From NCBI RefSeq assembly GCF_015709525.1, contig NZ_JADNRA010000028.1:62001-126000 (forward strand): a stretch of 64,000 nucleotides of DNA, in the 5' to 3' direction. The position numbers and the translations under genes are program-made. Each line of letters begins with the position of its first letter. Position 1 is the first letter of the stretch. This document shows positions 8,719 through 17,138 of the stretch, in pieces. The notes under the pieces are model-generated. The model worked only from the letters and a program-made list of their open reading frames with translations, did not search any database and was not told the origin of the DNA. This DNA comes from Methylocystis sp. L43 (GTDB taxonomy: Bacteria > Pseudomonadota > Alphaproteobacteria > Rhizobiales > Beijerinckiaceae).

Positions 8719-10103
8719 GGCTTCGCGTTCCTCTGCTCGGCGCGCGCCTCGATCAATTCATAAAGCAGGCGCGCCGCCTGCACCTCGCCGCCCTCCGGAC
8801 GGCCGGGCTTCGTCGACGGATTCCAGCAGTAAACGTCGAAATGCGCCCAGCGTTTTGGGTCAGTCACGAAGCGCCTCAGAAACAGCGCGGCGGTGATCGA
8901 TCCGGCGAAGGGGCCGCTTGTCACATTGACGAGATCGGAGATCTTGCCGTCGAGACCGCTGTCGTAACTGTCCCATAGAGGCATCCGCCACACCGGATCG
9001 TTCACGGCGCCAGCCTGCCCGGCGATCTCTTGGGCAAGCCCGTCATCGCCGGTATAGAACGGCGGAATCTCCGGACCGAGCGCGACGCGCGCGGCGCCGG
9101 TCAGCGTCGCGAAATCGAACAGCAGATCCGGCGGCGTTTCGCTCGCATAGGCGAGCGCATCGGCAAGGATGAGCCTGCCCTCGGCGTCGGTGTTGCCGAT
9201 TTCGACGCTCAGGCCTTTGCGGCTGCGGTAAATGTCGCTCGTTCGAAACGCCGACGCCGAAATCGAATTCTCGACGATCGGAAGCAGCACGCGCAGACGG
9301 ACGGGCGCATTCCCCTCAAGCAGCATCGCCGCAAGCGAGAGGGTTGTCGCGGCGCCGCCCATGTCCTTCTTCATCAGCGCCATCGCGCTCGAAGGCTTGA
9401 TGTCGAGCCCGCCCGTGTCGAAGCAGACCCCCTTGCCGACGAGCGTGACGCGCAGACCGTCGTCCGGGCCGTGCTCAAATTCGACGAGCCTCGGCGCCTC
9501 CGCAGCCGCGCGCCCGACGGCGTGAATCAAGGGAAAGTTTTCCGTAAGCAGCGCGTCGCCGACAATGACGCGAGTCTTGGCGCCGTGTTTTGCGCCGAGA
9601 GCGAGCGCCGCTTCGGCGAGCGCCTCCGGCCCCATGTCGTTGGTCGGCGTATTCACGAGATCGCGCCCGAGGCCGACGGCGCCGGCGATGCGCTCGATGC
9701 GCGCGCGGTCGACGCCCTGCGGCGCGCACAGACGCGGGACTTCCCTCTTTGGCGCCTTGTAGCGCGAGAAGGAATAGGTCGACAGAATGAACGCCAGCGC
9801 CGCCTGCGCCGGCGCCTCGACGCCATCGCCAAACCGGTAGAGCCCCTTGGGCAGCGCCGTCGCGAGCTTTCCGGCAAAGAACGGATCGCGCGCCTTCGGC
9901 GCCCTGCCCTGCGCGCCAAAATAGACGCGCGGCGCGCCGTCGGCGCCCGGCGCGAAAAGAAGCGAGCCAGGCTTCGCCTCAAATCCCGCAAGCTCCGCGA
10001 GACGCGCTGTAGGCTCAGGAAGCTTCGCGCGGCGTTCGGGCCAGTCTTCCTTGTTAACGAAATCGATGGCGGTCGCCTCGGGCGACCAGTCTTCAAGCTT
10101 CAT
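8715..10103 (-). CDS. M17-family leucyl aminopeptidase (paralogue of pepA)
   Basis: Metal-dependent cytoplasmic aminopeptidase, 462 aa. The M17 signature [14 protein letters not shown] and the metal-ligand region KGVCFDTGGLDIKPS with KKDMGG are intact. It is shorter than, and clearly different from, the PepA at 57968-59518, so the window holds two M17 enzymes. It begins a minus-strand operon with NlpC/P60 and MaoC genes, all linked by 4-bp overlaps. The pairing with a wall endopeptidase suggests a role in peptide or muropeptide recycling. Convergent to yejABEF at the far end of the operon. Confidence 0.9.
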   Translation of the reverse strand: MKLEDWSPEATAIDFVNKEDWPERRAKLPEPTARLAELAGFEAKPGSLLFAPGADGAPRVYFGAQGRAPKARDPFFAGKLATALPKGLYRFGDGVEAPAQAALAFILSTYSFSRYKAPKREVPRLCAPQGVDRARIERIAGAVGLGRDLVNTPTNDMGPEALAEAALALGAKHGAKTRVIVGDALLTENFPLIHAVGRAAAEAPRLVEFEHGPDDGLRVTLVGKGVCFDTGGLDIKPSSAMALMKKDMGGAATTLSLAAMLLEGNAPVRLRVLLPIVENSISASAFRTSDIYRSRKGLSVEIGNTDAEGRLILADALAYASETPPDLLFDFATLTGAARVALGPEIPPFYTGDDGLAQEIAGQAGAVNDPVWRMPLWDSYDSGLDGKISDLVNVTSGPFAGSITAALFLRRFVTDPKRWAHFDVYCWNPSTKPGRPEGGEVQAARLLYELIEARAEQRNAKP

Positions 10104-10338
10104 CCGCTTCCGCCGCTTTCTGCGCTCCCGACGATCGGCTTCTACCTCTACCGGGCGCCCGCATCACAAAAAAGCGAAAGATCGCCAATCTCAAGCGGCA
10201 TACCGGCGAAGGCAGCGAGCCGCGCCCACACCGCTGACAATGTACGCATAGTGTATAAAACTTAGCCGCCTGGCGCCTTACGACTGGCCAGGCTCGAACT
10301 CGACGCCAGGATGCAAAACGATTATTTTATGCGCATAA
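10104..10338. other. Intergenic region between the M17 operon and glnK
   Basis: Divergent upstream region of about 0.3 kb. It must carry the promoter of the minus-strand aminopeptidase operon and the activator site of glnK, but I could not assign an NtrC box with confidence. An inverted repeat CCTGGCG..CGCCAGG with a long loop lies near 10269-10311. The glnK promoter itself is listed separately. No gene is seen. Confidence 0.5.
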
Positions 10339-10354
10339 TGGCATGCCAATTGCT
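10339..10354 (+). promoter_or_regulatory. Sigma-54 (RpoN) promoter of glnK-amtB
   Basis: TGGCATGCCAATTGCT matches the -24/-12 consensus TGGCAC-N5-TTGCW. The GG (10340-10341) and GC (10352-10353) are exactly 12 bp apart, the spacing required by RpoN. Transcription should start near 10365, about 34 bp before the glnK ATG. Sigma-54 with NtrC control is the well-known regulation of glnK-amtB in proteobacteria, which fits nitrogen-limited expression. One base (T for C) departs from the best consensus. Confidence 0.85.
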
Positions 10355-10398
10355 GAGACAATGTTCAATCCGCCATCCATGAGGGCATGTCTGCGCAA

Positions 10399-10737
10399 AT
10401 GAAGATCATCACGGCGATTATCAAACCCTTCAAGCTCGACGAGGTGCGCGAGGCGCTGACGGAAATCGGCGTGCACGGAATGACCGCGACCGAGGTGAAA
10501 GGCTATGGCCGACAGAAGGGCCATGCCGAAATCTATCGCGGCGCCGAATATATCGTCGCGTTCCTGCCCAAGGTTAAGATCGACATCGCGCTCCCTGAAG
10601 CGCTCGTCGATCGCGCCATCGAGGCGATCAGACTCGCCGCCTATACCGGCCATATCGGCGACGGAAAAATTTTCGTCTCGCCGCTGGAGCGCGCCATGCG
10701 CATTCGCACCGGCGAGACCGATTCCGACGCGCTCTAA
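10399..10737 (+). CDS. glnK: P-II nitrogen regulatory protein GlnK
   Basis: Trimeric signal protein that binds ATP/ADP and 2-oxoglutarate and blocks AmtB when nitrogen is plentiful. From ATG 10399 it has exactly the family length of 112 aa (MKIITAIIKPFKL); an in-frame ATG at 10387 would add four residues. Tyr51 of the T-loop, the uridylylation site, is present in YRGAEY, and the C-terminal signature TGHIGDGKIFV is intact. It is followed by amtB after 31 bp and preceded by a sigma-54 promoter, so the name GlnK rather than GlnB is based on context. Confidence 0.93.
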   Translation: MKIITAIIKPFKLDEVREALTEIGVHGMTATEVKGYGRQKGHAEIYRGAEYIVAFLPKVKIDIALPEALVDRAIEAIRLAAYTGHIGDGKIFVSPLERAMRIRTGETDSDAL

Positions 10738-10768
10738 GCGCCTTCCCCATCATCAATCAGGATTCACG

Positions 10769-12136
10769 ATGCAGAGCTCGTTTGCGCGCGCGGCTATAAC
10801 ATTCGTCGGCTCGAGGATTCCGCGAGTCCGGTGGGATCGTTTTGGCGCGGCGCTTGGCGCAACCCTTGTGGCCGGCCCAGCCCTCGCGCAGGACGGCGGG
10901 GGCAAGATCGACGGCGCCGACACCGCCTTCATGATCGCCGCCACCGCACTGGTGCTGATGATGACGCTGCCGGGGCTCGCGCTCTTTTACAGCGGCATGG
11001 TGCGCAAAAAGAATGTGCTCGCCACCATGGCGCAGAGCCTCATCGCCACCGCCCTCGTCTCGCTGCTGTGGATCGGCGTCGCCTACAGCCTCGCCTTCAG
11101 CGGCGAGGGCGCCTTTATCGGCGACGCGTCGCGGTCGCTTCTCGCCGGCATCGGGCTCGACACGGTGAACCCATCCGCCAAGACGATCCCTGAAATCCTG
11201 TACATGCTCTATGAGATGACCTTCGCGGTGATCACCTGCGCGCTGGTCGCCGGCTCCGTCGCCGAACGCATGAAGTTCTCCGCCTTCATGCTGTTTTGCG
11301 CGCTGTGGCTGTTCATCGTCTATGTGCCTTCCGCGCACTGGGTCTGGGGCGGCGGATTTCTGCAGAAGATGGGCCTCCTCGATTTCGCCGGCGGGACGGT
11401 CGTGCACATCAACGCCGGAGTCGCCGGCCTCGTCTGCGCGCTCGTGCTCGGAAGCCGCGTCGGGTTCGGGCGCGAAAATCTCTCGCCCTTCGATCTCTCG
11501 CTGGCGGTCGTCGGGACGGGGCTGCTCTGGGTCGGCTGGTTCGGCTTCAACGGCGGCTCGGCGCTCGCCGCCAATTCCCGCGCGGTCTTCGCCATTGTGG
11601 CGACGCATCTTGCCGCCTGCGCCGGCGCGCTGGTGTGGAGCGGGCTGGAGTGGCTCCAGCGCGGCAAACCGTCGGTTCTCGGCGTCATTTCGGGAGCCGT
11701 CGCCGGCCTGGGCACGATCACGCCGGCCTCGGGCTATGTCCTGCCTTGGCACGGCGTCGTCATCGGAATGATCGCCGGCGGCGTCTGCTACTGGTTCTGC
11801 ACCGTCGCGAAATATAAATTCCGCTACGACGACACGCTCGACGTTTTCGGCGTGCATGGCGTCGGCGGCATCATGGGCACGCTGCTCGCCGGAGTCTTCG
11901 CCACGCGCGCGATCACGGCTTCGGAAGGCGATCCGGGCGTCGCGGGCCTGTTGGAAGGCGATCCGCATCAGCTTTACGTGCAGGCGATCGGCGTCCTCGT
12001 CACGATCGTCTGGGGCGTGATCGGCACTTTAGCGACGCTGAAAATTGTCTCGATGATCACGCCGCTTCGCGTGACGTACGACGACGAACGCGAGGGCCTC
12101 GACATCGCGCTGCACGGCGAAGCGCTGCATCAGTAG
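10769..12136 (+). CDS. amtB: Ammonium transporter AmtB
   Basis: Ammonium channel/transporter of the inner membrane, 455 aa from ATG 10769. A signal-like leader ends near ALAQDGG, as in other AmtB proteins. Then come about 11 membrane segments with LFYSGMVRKKNVL, the pore His region HINAGVAGLVCALVLG and the second pore His in DVFGVHGVGGIMGTLL. It is co-transcribed with glnK, whose product docks on its cytoplasmic face. The reading frame stays open upstream into glnK but that part is not AmtB-like. An AmtB-specific extra insert is not seen. Confidence 0.95.
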   Translation: MQSSFARAAITFVGSRIPRVRWDRFGAALGATLVAGPALAQDGGGKIDGADTAFMIAATALVLMMTLPGLALFYSGMVRKKNVLATMAQSLIATALVSLLWIGVAYSLAFSGEGAFIGDASRSLLAGIGLDTVNPSAKTIPEILYMLYEMTFAVITCALVAGSVAERMKFSAFMLFCALWLFIVYVPSAHWVWGGGFLQKMGLLDFAGGTVVHINAGVAGLVCALVLGSRVGFGRENLSPFDLSLAVVGTGLLWVGWFGFNGGSALAANSRAVFAIVATHLAACAGALVWSGLEWLQRGKPSVLGVISGAVAGLGTITPASGYVLPWHGVVIGMIAGGVCYWFCTVAKYKFRYDDTLDVFGVHGVGGIMGTLLAGVFATRAITASEGDPGVAGLLEGDPHQLYVQAIGVLVTIVWGVIGTLATLKIVSMITPLRVTYDDEREGLDIALHGEALHQ

Positions 12137-12168
12137 CGAACCGCTGGAACGCAGGTCTCCTATGCGTC

Positions 12169-12191
12169 ATGGCCGGGCCTGTCCCGGCCAT
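12169..12191. repeat. Palindromic intergenic repeat, copy 1
   Basis: Arms ATGGCCGGG and CCCGGCCAT around the loop CCTGT. Same family as the copies at 12364 and 12673. It sits 32 bp behind the amtB stop and could fold as a terminator-like hairpin. When translated, these repeats give the familiar spurious peptide MAGLVPAIHA, a mark of many Hyphomicrobiales genomes. Confidence 0.85.
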
Positions 12192-12196
12192 TCTCG

Positions 12197-12362
12197 CTAT
12201 TCGCCGAACTGCTCGCGTCGAACTGCTTCCGCCAAAACGCTCGCATCCATTTCTTCGATGGTCTTGGCGAGGCCATCATAGCAAAGCATCCCGACGACAT
12301 CATCGACACTCGTCGTCGTCAAAACCGACGCCTCGGCAAACGCGCCATTCTCGGTCGGCTCG
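12197..12362 (-). pseudogene. C-terminal remnant of an AbrB/MazE-type antitoxin
   Basis: A minus-strand frame of about 54 codons ending at TAG 12197-12199 reads like the C-terminal, toxin-binding half of an AbrB/VapB-type antitoxin: DDVVGMLCYDGLAKTIEEM, then a helix ending AVRREQFGE. The DNA-binding N-terminus is absent. At exactly the point where it should continue, palindromic repeat copy 2 begins (12364). No toxin gene is next to it. I read it as a toxin-antitoxin relic cut by a repeat insertion; the family assignment rests on pattern memory only. Confidence 0.4.
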
Positions 12363-12363
12363 T

Positions 12364-12386
12364 ATGGCCGGGCTTGTCCCGGCCAT
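12364..12386 (+). repeat. Palindromic intergenic repeat, copy 2
   Basis: ATGGCCGGG-CTTGT-CCCGGCCAT, followed by the tail CCACGCC that it shares with copy 3. This oriented tail shows the element is about 30 bp with a direction, not just a hairpin. It abuts the antitoxin remnant. Confidence 0.88.
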
Positions 12387-12672
12387 CCACGCCGTGGAGC
12401 TTATGCGGGTCTCTCATAGAGTCCTCCGAATGGGGTTCATGTCGAGCATCAGCCGCACTTTCCAAGCCCGCTTTCAATGCTTCATGTTCCGCTCACGTTA
12501 GTGTCGCGAATGTCCTCATAGGGCTCGTAAAAAAACTTTAGCTGTAATCCGTATCTTTTTGAATCCCTCGATCCGGCCCTCTCGCTCAGACGCCGGTGTA
12601 GAGCGTGCCGTTCGGACTATTCGTCATGGTGTAAACTCACCCGCCCGCATGGGCTGCATTTGCAAGGCGTGG

Positions 12673-12695
12673 ATGGCCGGGACAAGCCCGGCCAT
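12673..12695 (-). repeat. Palindromic intergenic repeat, copy 3 (inverted)
   Basis: ATGGCCGGG-ACAAG-CCCGGCCAT, the reverse complement of copy 2 and including the same GGCGTGG flank. Copies 2 and 3 therefore face each other across about 290 bp. Confidence 0.88.
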
Positions 12696-12895
12696 GACGG
12701 ATGGTAGTTGAATTTGCCTAGATTTCTAAGCCCGCGCGCTCCGCAACCTGCTTTTCGATGAAACCCTGCGCCAGCTCTTTTCTTAGGCGAACGAGAAGCC
12801 TGCGCCGCGAACGCACGTATACGGTATTATTTTACCACGACGCGCTACATGCGAGTTTATAAAGCTTCCCGCAACTTCGGCAGCCCAAAAACTGC

Positions 12896-12924
12896 TTGAC
12901 CTCCCCTCGCCCATCCCCTATCCA
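12896..12924 (+). promoter_or_regulatory. Sigma-70 promoter of rplM-rpsI
   Basis: TTGACC (12896-12901), a 17-bp spacer and TATCCA (12919-12924), preceded by C as in the alphaproteobacterial CTTGAC-N17-CTAT pattern. The expected start of transcription is near 12931, giving a leader of about 35 bases before rplM. Confidence 0.75.
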
Positions 12925-12964
12925 ACGGCCTCCGAACACACCGTTCACACGGAAATCCCATCTC

Positions 12965-13435
12965 ATGTTTGGCAACACCTATTCGGCGAAACCCGCCGAC
13001 ATCGAAAAGAAGTGGGTGCTGATCGACGCCTCCGGGCTCATCGTCGGCCGCCTCGCCTCCATCATCGCGCTGCGTCTGCGCGGCAAGCACAAGGCGACGT
13101 TCACGCCGCATATGGACGACGGCGACAACATCATCGTCATCAACGCCGAAAAGGTGGTGCTGACCGGCCGCAAGCGCGACCAGAAGGTCTATCACCACCA
13201 CACGGGCTTTCCCGGCGGCATCAAGGAACGCTCGGCGAAGTTCCTTCTCGACGGGCGCTTCCCGGAGCGCGTCCTGGAGAAGGCCGTGCAGCGCATGCTG
13301 CCGCGAGGCCCCTTGGGCCGCAAGCAGTTCGGCAATCTGCGCGTCTATAAGGGCGCGGAACATCCGCACGAGGCGCAGAGCCCACAGACGCTCGACATCG
13401 CCGCCCTGAACGTCAAGAATAGCCGGAGCGCCTGA
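12965..13435 (+). CDS. rplM: 50S ribosomal protein L13
   Basis: Large-subunit ribosomal protein, 156 aa from ATG 12965 ([17 protein letters not shown]), the alphaproteobacterial length. The L13 signature [12 protein letters not shown] and the core [12 protein letters not shown] are present. The frame is open further upstream, but the promoter and the family length fix this start. rpsI follows after 2 bp, the universal L13-S9 pairing. Confidence 0.97.
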   Translation: MFGNTYSAKPADIEKKWVLIDASGLIVGRLASIIALRLRGKHKATFTPHMDDGDNIIVINAEKVVLTGRKRDQKVYHHHTGFPGGIKERSAKFLLDGRFPERVLEKAVQRMLPRGPLGRKQFGNLRVYKGAEHPHEAQSPQTLDIAALNVKNSRSA

Positions 13436-13437
13436 TC

Positions 13438-13917
13438 ATGGCCGAGTCCACTCTTTCCTCGCTTTCCGATCTTCAGGGGAGCGTCGCCACGGCGCCCGAG
13501 TCGCCGCGCTATGTGCAAAAGCTCGACAAGCAGGGCCGCGCCTACGCGACCGGCAAGCGCAAAAACGCCGTCGCGCGCGTCTGGATCAAGCCGGGCCCCG
13601 GCAAGATCACCGTCAACGGCCGCGATGTCGAAGTCTATTTCGCCCGTCCGGTGCTGCGCATGATTCTGGCTCAGCCCTTCGGCGTCACCAAGCGCGCGGG
13701 TCAATATGACATCGTCGTCACGGTCGCCGGCGGCGGACTTTCGGGTCAGGCCGGCGCGGTGCGCCACGGCCTCGCCAAGGCGCTGACCGCTTACGAGCCG
13801 GACCTGCGTCCCGCGCTCAAGAAGGAAGGCTTCCTGACGCGCGACTCCCGCGTGGTCGAGCGCAAGAAATACGGCAAGCGGAAAGCCCGCCGCAGCTTCC
13901 AGTTTTCGAAGCGCTAA
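13438..13917 (+). CDS. rpsI: 30S ribosomal protein S9
   Basis: Small-subunit ribosomal protein of 159 aa. A short alphaproteobacterial N-terminal extension precedes the core [18 protein letters not shown]. The basic tail ends in ..[11 protein letters not shown], which reaches the decoding site. It shares the rplM transcript and is followed by a strong terminator. Confidence 0.97.
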   Translation: MAESTLSSLSDLQGSVATAPESPRYVQKLDKQGRAYATGKRKNAVARVWIKPGPGKITVNGRDVEVYFARPVLRMILAQPFGVTKRAGQYDIVVTVAGGGLSGQAGAVRHGLAKALTAYEPDLRPALKKEGFLTRDSRVVERKKYGKRKARRSFQFSKR

Positions 13918-13948
13918 GCTTCGGGGTCTTCAAGGCAAGCATCTGCAG

Positions 13949-13976
13949 AGCGGCGCTTCGGCGCCGCTTTTGTTTT
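13949..13976 (+). terminator. Rho-independent terminator of rplM-rpsI
   Basis: Perfect 8-bp stem AGCGGCGC / GCGCCGCT with a TTCG tetraloop (13957-13960), followed by TTTGTTTT. It lies 31 bp behind the rpsI stop. Confidence 0.92.
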
Positions 13977-13978
13977 GG

Positions 13979-14329
13979 TCAGTAGACGCAGATCTTGAAG
14001 TCGCTTCCGACCCAGCAGGCGGGGTCCGCCTTGGAGCGCTGCGCTTCTCCCCAACGTGAGTTGATCCCATCAGGGGTCAGTCCTTGCACTTCCGCCACTC
14101 CCGGCAAAGTGACGGAAACGCTGATCACCGTCGCGCCATCGAAGGCGCTTTTTCCAACTGGCTTTATCGAAAAGCTGCCGCCCATTTCAGGCGAAAATTC
14201 GCATTTCCCATTATATGGCGCTGCGCCGGCGCCATTGACGACGCATCTCGCCGGTCTGGCGATCGCCTCCGCGAGCAGGAGCTGCTGCGTCATGATGAAA
14301 GACGCGATCCAAACAGCAATTCTCTTCAT
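13979..14329 (-). CDS. Small secreted protein of unknown function
   Basis: 116 aa from ATG 14329, which has a good ribosome site (GGAGGA). The N-terminus MKRIAVWIASFIMTQQLLLAEA is a Sec signal peptide. The mature part has four cysteines (two near CVVNG.. and CEF, two near the C-terminus ACWVGSDFKICVY) that could form two disulfides. I do not recognise the family. It is convergent to rpsI and separated from it by the terminator. Confidence 0.65.
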   Translation of the reverse strand: MKRIAVWIASFIMTQQLLLAEAIARPARCVVNGAGAAPYNGKCEFSPEMGGSFSIKPVGKSAFDGATVISVSVTLPGVAEVQGLTPDGINSRWGEAQRSKADPACWVGSDFKICVY

Positions 14330-14364
14330 CAAATCCTCCGCTCGCATGACGCCCGGGTCCGGGC

Positions 14365-15660
14365 CTATTCGAGTCCCGGCGCATGTCGCCGCTCGTGTAG
14401 ACCCGCGACGCCCATCAGTCCGATGACCGCCCCGAAGATTAAATAGAAGGCCGGCGCGATCGGCGTCGCGAGATAGTCGATCAGCCAGGCGACGATGAAG
14501 GGCGCGAAGCCGCCGAAGATCATCACCGCGACATTATAGGCGATTGCGAGTCCCACGGTGCGGACATGCGTCGGAAACTGCTCGGCGAGCGCCGTCGAGA
14601 GCGCGCCAAAGAGGCCCGAGAGAATGACGCAGAAGGCCGTCTGCGCCGCTGCAAGCGCCAACAGCGTGCGCTCGGCCTGCAGCCAGACGAACAGCGGATA
14701 GACGCAAAGGAGAAGCATCCCATACGACGCGAGGAGCAAGGGCCGCCTGCCGATGGCGTCGGAGAGAGCGCCGATCAACGGGGTCAGCACGATCAGCAAC
14801 AGAAGACCCGGCGCCTGGGCGATAAAGGACTGCGCGAGGCTCAGTCCCATCTCGGTCTTTCCGTAGGTCGGCATGTAGACGAGGATCACGTAAAAGGAGA
14901 TTGTCGCACCAATCGTGGCGGCGAAACAGGCGAGAAGTCGATCGCCCCGCCGCCGAACGAGGTCGAGAAAAGCGCGCGCGACGCCTTCTTCCTGCGACGA
15001 CGCTTTGAAGGCTGGCGTTTCGTCGAGATGACGTCTGACATAAAGCCCGACCGGGCCGATCAGCAGGCCGGCGAAAAAGGGAAGCCGCCAGGCCCAGTCG
15101 TGCAACGCTTCAACCGAAAAGACGCCCGCGACGAGCATGCCGGCGAGCGTCCCGAGCAGGATCGACAGCCCCTGCCCGACCATCTGCAGAGAGCCATAGA
15201 CTCCGCGCCGACCGGCGGGCGCGACTTCGATCAGAAATGCGGTAGAACTCGCGAATTCTCCGCCGGTCGCAAAGCCCTGCAGCAATCGGCCTATCACGAT
15301 GAGCACGGGGGCGAAGAGGCCGATCGTCGCATAGGTCGGGGCGAAGGCGATGATGGCGATCGCCGCGGTCATCACGAACATGATGAGTTGCAGCGCCGCC
15401 TTTCTTCCTTTCCGATCCGCGTAAAATCCGAAGAAGAGGCCGCCGAGCGGGCGCGTGCAGAAGCCCGCGCCAAAGGTCGCGAGCGCCAGCAAGAGCGAGG
15501 CCGTCTCGTCTCGGCTTGGAAAGAACGCCTGCGCCAGAACCGAAGCAAAAAAGCCGTAGACGACGAAATCGTACCATTCCAGCGCATTCCCAATCACGGC
15601 GGCCGCGATCTGTTTGGGCGCTGGCGCTCTCACTTGGGGGAAGTTTTGGCGCACATGCAT
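14365..15660 (-). CDS. MFS transporter, metabolite:H+ symporter (MHS) type
   Basis: Inner-membrane secondary transporter, 431 aa from ATG 15660 (MHVRQNFPQV); the frame is open 16 codons further upstream. It has 12 membrane segments and the MHS hallmarks: IGNALEWYDFVVYGFFA in segment 1, RPLGGLFFGFYADRKGRK in the loop between segments 2 and 3, and GRLLQGFATGGEF in segment 4. Relatives (ProP, KgtP, ShiA, CitA) move osmolytes or carboxylates; the substrate cannot be told from sequence. It lies next to a peptide symporter on the same strand. Confidence 0.85.
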   Translation of the reverse strand: MHVRQNFPQVRAPAPKQIAAAVIGNALEWYDFVVYGFFASVLAQAFFPSRDETASLLLALATFGAGFCTRPLGGLFFGFYADRKGRKAALQLIMFVMTAAIAIIAFAPTYATIGLFAPVLIVIGRLLQGFATGGEFASSTAFLIEVAPAGRRGVYGSLQMVGQGLSILLGTLAGMLVAGVFSVEALHDWAWRLPFFAGLLIGPVGLYVRRHLDETPAFKASSQEEGVARAFLDLVRRRGDRLLACFAATIGATISFYVILVYMPTYGKTEMGLSLAQSFIAQAPGLLLLIVLTPLIGALSDAIGRRPLLLASYGMLLLCVYPLFVWLQAERTLLALAAAQTAFCVILSGLFGALSTALAEQFPTHVRTVGLAIAYNVAVMIFGGFAPFIVAWLIDYLATPIAPAFYLIFGAVIGLMGVAGLHERRHAPGLE

Positions 15661-15718
15661 GCAAATTCTCGATTGTCCGCGCGTCGCGTCTTGCCTTCGC
15701 AGTCGCACGCCACGGGCG

Positions 15719-17068
15719 CTAGCGGGAAGTGAGGAGGACGCCGAGCGGTCGCCGCGCAGCCTCGACGATCAGCGCGCCGACGACGCCGAGCGCGCCCATC
15801 AGCAGGAAGAAATACACGCTGGCGACGCTCGACCACAAACTGCCGAGCCGTCCCGCCAGGAGATTGCCGAGAAACATCGATGTGAACCACACGCCCATCA
15901 GCGCCGAGCGCGATCCTTCCGGCGCGACATGCGACACGAGCGACAGGGCTATCGGCGAGAAATGCAGCTCCGAGACGGTGATGACGGCAAAAAAGGCGAG
16001 GAGCCAAAGCCAGCTCGCCGCGCCGCCGTCGCTTGTCCATGCCGCAAGCGCCATGACGCCGTAGCTCACAGCGACGCCGAGACAGCCAAGCGACATTTTA
16101 CTGATTGTCGAGGGCTCGCGCCCAGCCCGAGAAAGCCGGCTCCAAAAGGAGACGAGCGGCGGCGTGAAGAGAAAGATCATCAGCGGATTGAAGGCCTGAA
16201 ACCATGTCACCGGAATTTCGGCGCGCCATCCGAAAACATCAACGCTGCGGTCGGTGGACTGCGCCGCCCACAGCGCGATCGTGTTGCCCTGCTGCTCGAA
16301 GGCCGCCCAGAACAGCGCGGAAGGCGCAAAGAGCAGCATCAGGATTGCGAACGATCGACGAAACTGCGCGCGCGCCTGCGCGGTCGGGGCGCGCCATTGG
16401 CCGTGTATCGGCTCGGGCGGCAGGCTGGGAAGACCCATCACATACGTCACGAGGCCGATCGCCATGCCGACGCCCGCGCAGGCGAAGCCATAATGCCAGC
16501 CGATCGTCTCCCCGATCGTTCCGCAAACCAGCGGCGCGAAGAACGCGCCGATATTGATGCCGACGTAGAAGATCGAATAGGCGCGGTCGCGACGGACGTC
16601 CGTCGGCGCATAAAGTTCTCCGACCTGGACGGAGATGTTCGGCTTGAAGCCGCCGCAGCCCAACGCGATGCAAAGCAGCGCGATCAGAAACAGACGATCG
16701 TACGCCATCATGAAATGGCCGATGGCCATCAACGCCGCGCCGATGACGATCGTGCGCGCGCGCCCTAACCAACGATCGGCGATCGCCCCGCCCAGAATCG
16801 GCGCGAGATAAACGAGGCCCGTGTAGAGCCCGTAGATTTGCGAGGCGAAAGGCTGCGGGCCGAGCGGACCGGAAATCGTCTCGAGCCCGCGCTTCAAGGC
16901 GTCTAGGCCGAGCGCCGCGTCCATGCGCTCCGGCGTCAGCAGGTAGTCAACCATGTAGAGGACGAGAAGCGCCCGCATTCCGTAATAGGAAAACCGCTCC
17001 CACATTTCGGAAGCGAAGAGAAAACCGAGCCCGCGCGGATGGCCGAGAAAATCGTCGCTTCGCTGCAT
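15719..17068 (-). CDS. Proton-dependent oligopeptide transporter (POT family)
   Basis: Inner-membrane di-/tripeptide:H+ symporter of 449 aa. The POT signature in segment 1, EMWERFSYYGMRALL, includes the ExxERF proton-coupling motif. Further POT features are GGAIADRWLGRARTI after segment 2 and the FYVGINIGAF-like PTR2 signature (residues near 155-165). With the yej importer and two M17 peptidases it makes this window rich in peptide-use genes. Confidence 0.88.
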   Translation of the reverse strand: MQRSDDFLGHPRGLGFLFASEMWERFSYYGMRALLVLYMVDYLLTPERMDAALGLDALKRGLETISGPLGPQPFASQIYGLYTGLVYLAPILGGAIADRWLGRARTIVIGAALMAIGHFMMAYDRLFLIALLCIALGCGGFKPNISVQVGELYAPTDVRRDRAYSIFYVGINIGAFFAPLVCGTIGETIGWHYGFACAGVGMAIGLVTYVMGLPSLPPEPIHGQWRAPTAQARAQFRRSFAILMLLFAPSALFWAAFEQQGNTIALWAAQSTDRSVDVFGWRAEIPVTWFQAFNPLMIFLFTPPLVSFWSRLSRAGREPSTISKMSLGCLGVAVSYGVMALAAWTSDGGAASWLWLLAFFAVITVSELHFSPIALSLVSHVAPEGSRSALMGVWFTSMFLGNLLAGRLGSLWSSVASVYFFLLMGALGVVGALIVEAARRPLGVLLTSR

Positions 17069-17138
17069 TCGCCCTGCCGGACCATCGTCGCGCCGGCCTG
17101 CGGCCCGTGCGGTTGCTATAGACGATGGCTTGATCGGC

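Larger units (their letters stand above)
12137..12895. other. Gene-poor stretch between amtB and rplM
   Basis: About 0.8 kb without an intact gene. It holds three copies of a palindromic repeat, the C-terminal remnant of an antitoxin (both listed separately), and a second short minus-strand frame ending at 12718 that reads ..LRKELAQGFIEKQVAERAGLEI and looks like the tail of another lost gene. The 12400-12640 part shows nothing I can name. The right end is the rplM promoter. Confidence 0.55.

Noticed and set aside
10269-10311. Inverted repeat CCTGGCG..CGCCAGG in front of glnK, considered as NtrC site or tRNA-like fold
   Set aside because: Arms do not match the NtrC consensus, the loop is too long, and no tRNA T-arm or acceptor pairing exists.
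10505-10768. Possible long N-terminal extension of AmtB into glnK
   Set aside because: The extension is the shifted frame of glnK and does not look like AmtB; ATG 10769 gives the normal leader and length.
12169-12501. Plus-strand frame of 110 codons between amtB and rplM
   Set aside because: It begins MAGPVPAIL and contains MAGLVPAIHA, the well-known false peptide produced by translating the palindromic repeats; the rest is Arg/Ser-rich with no family signal.
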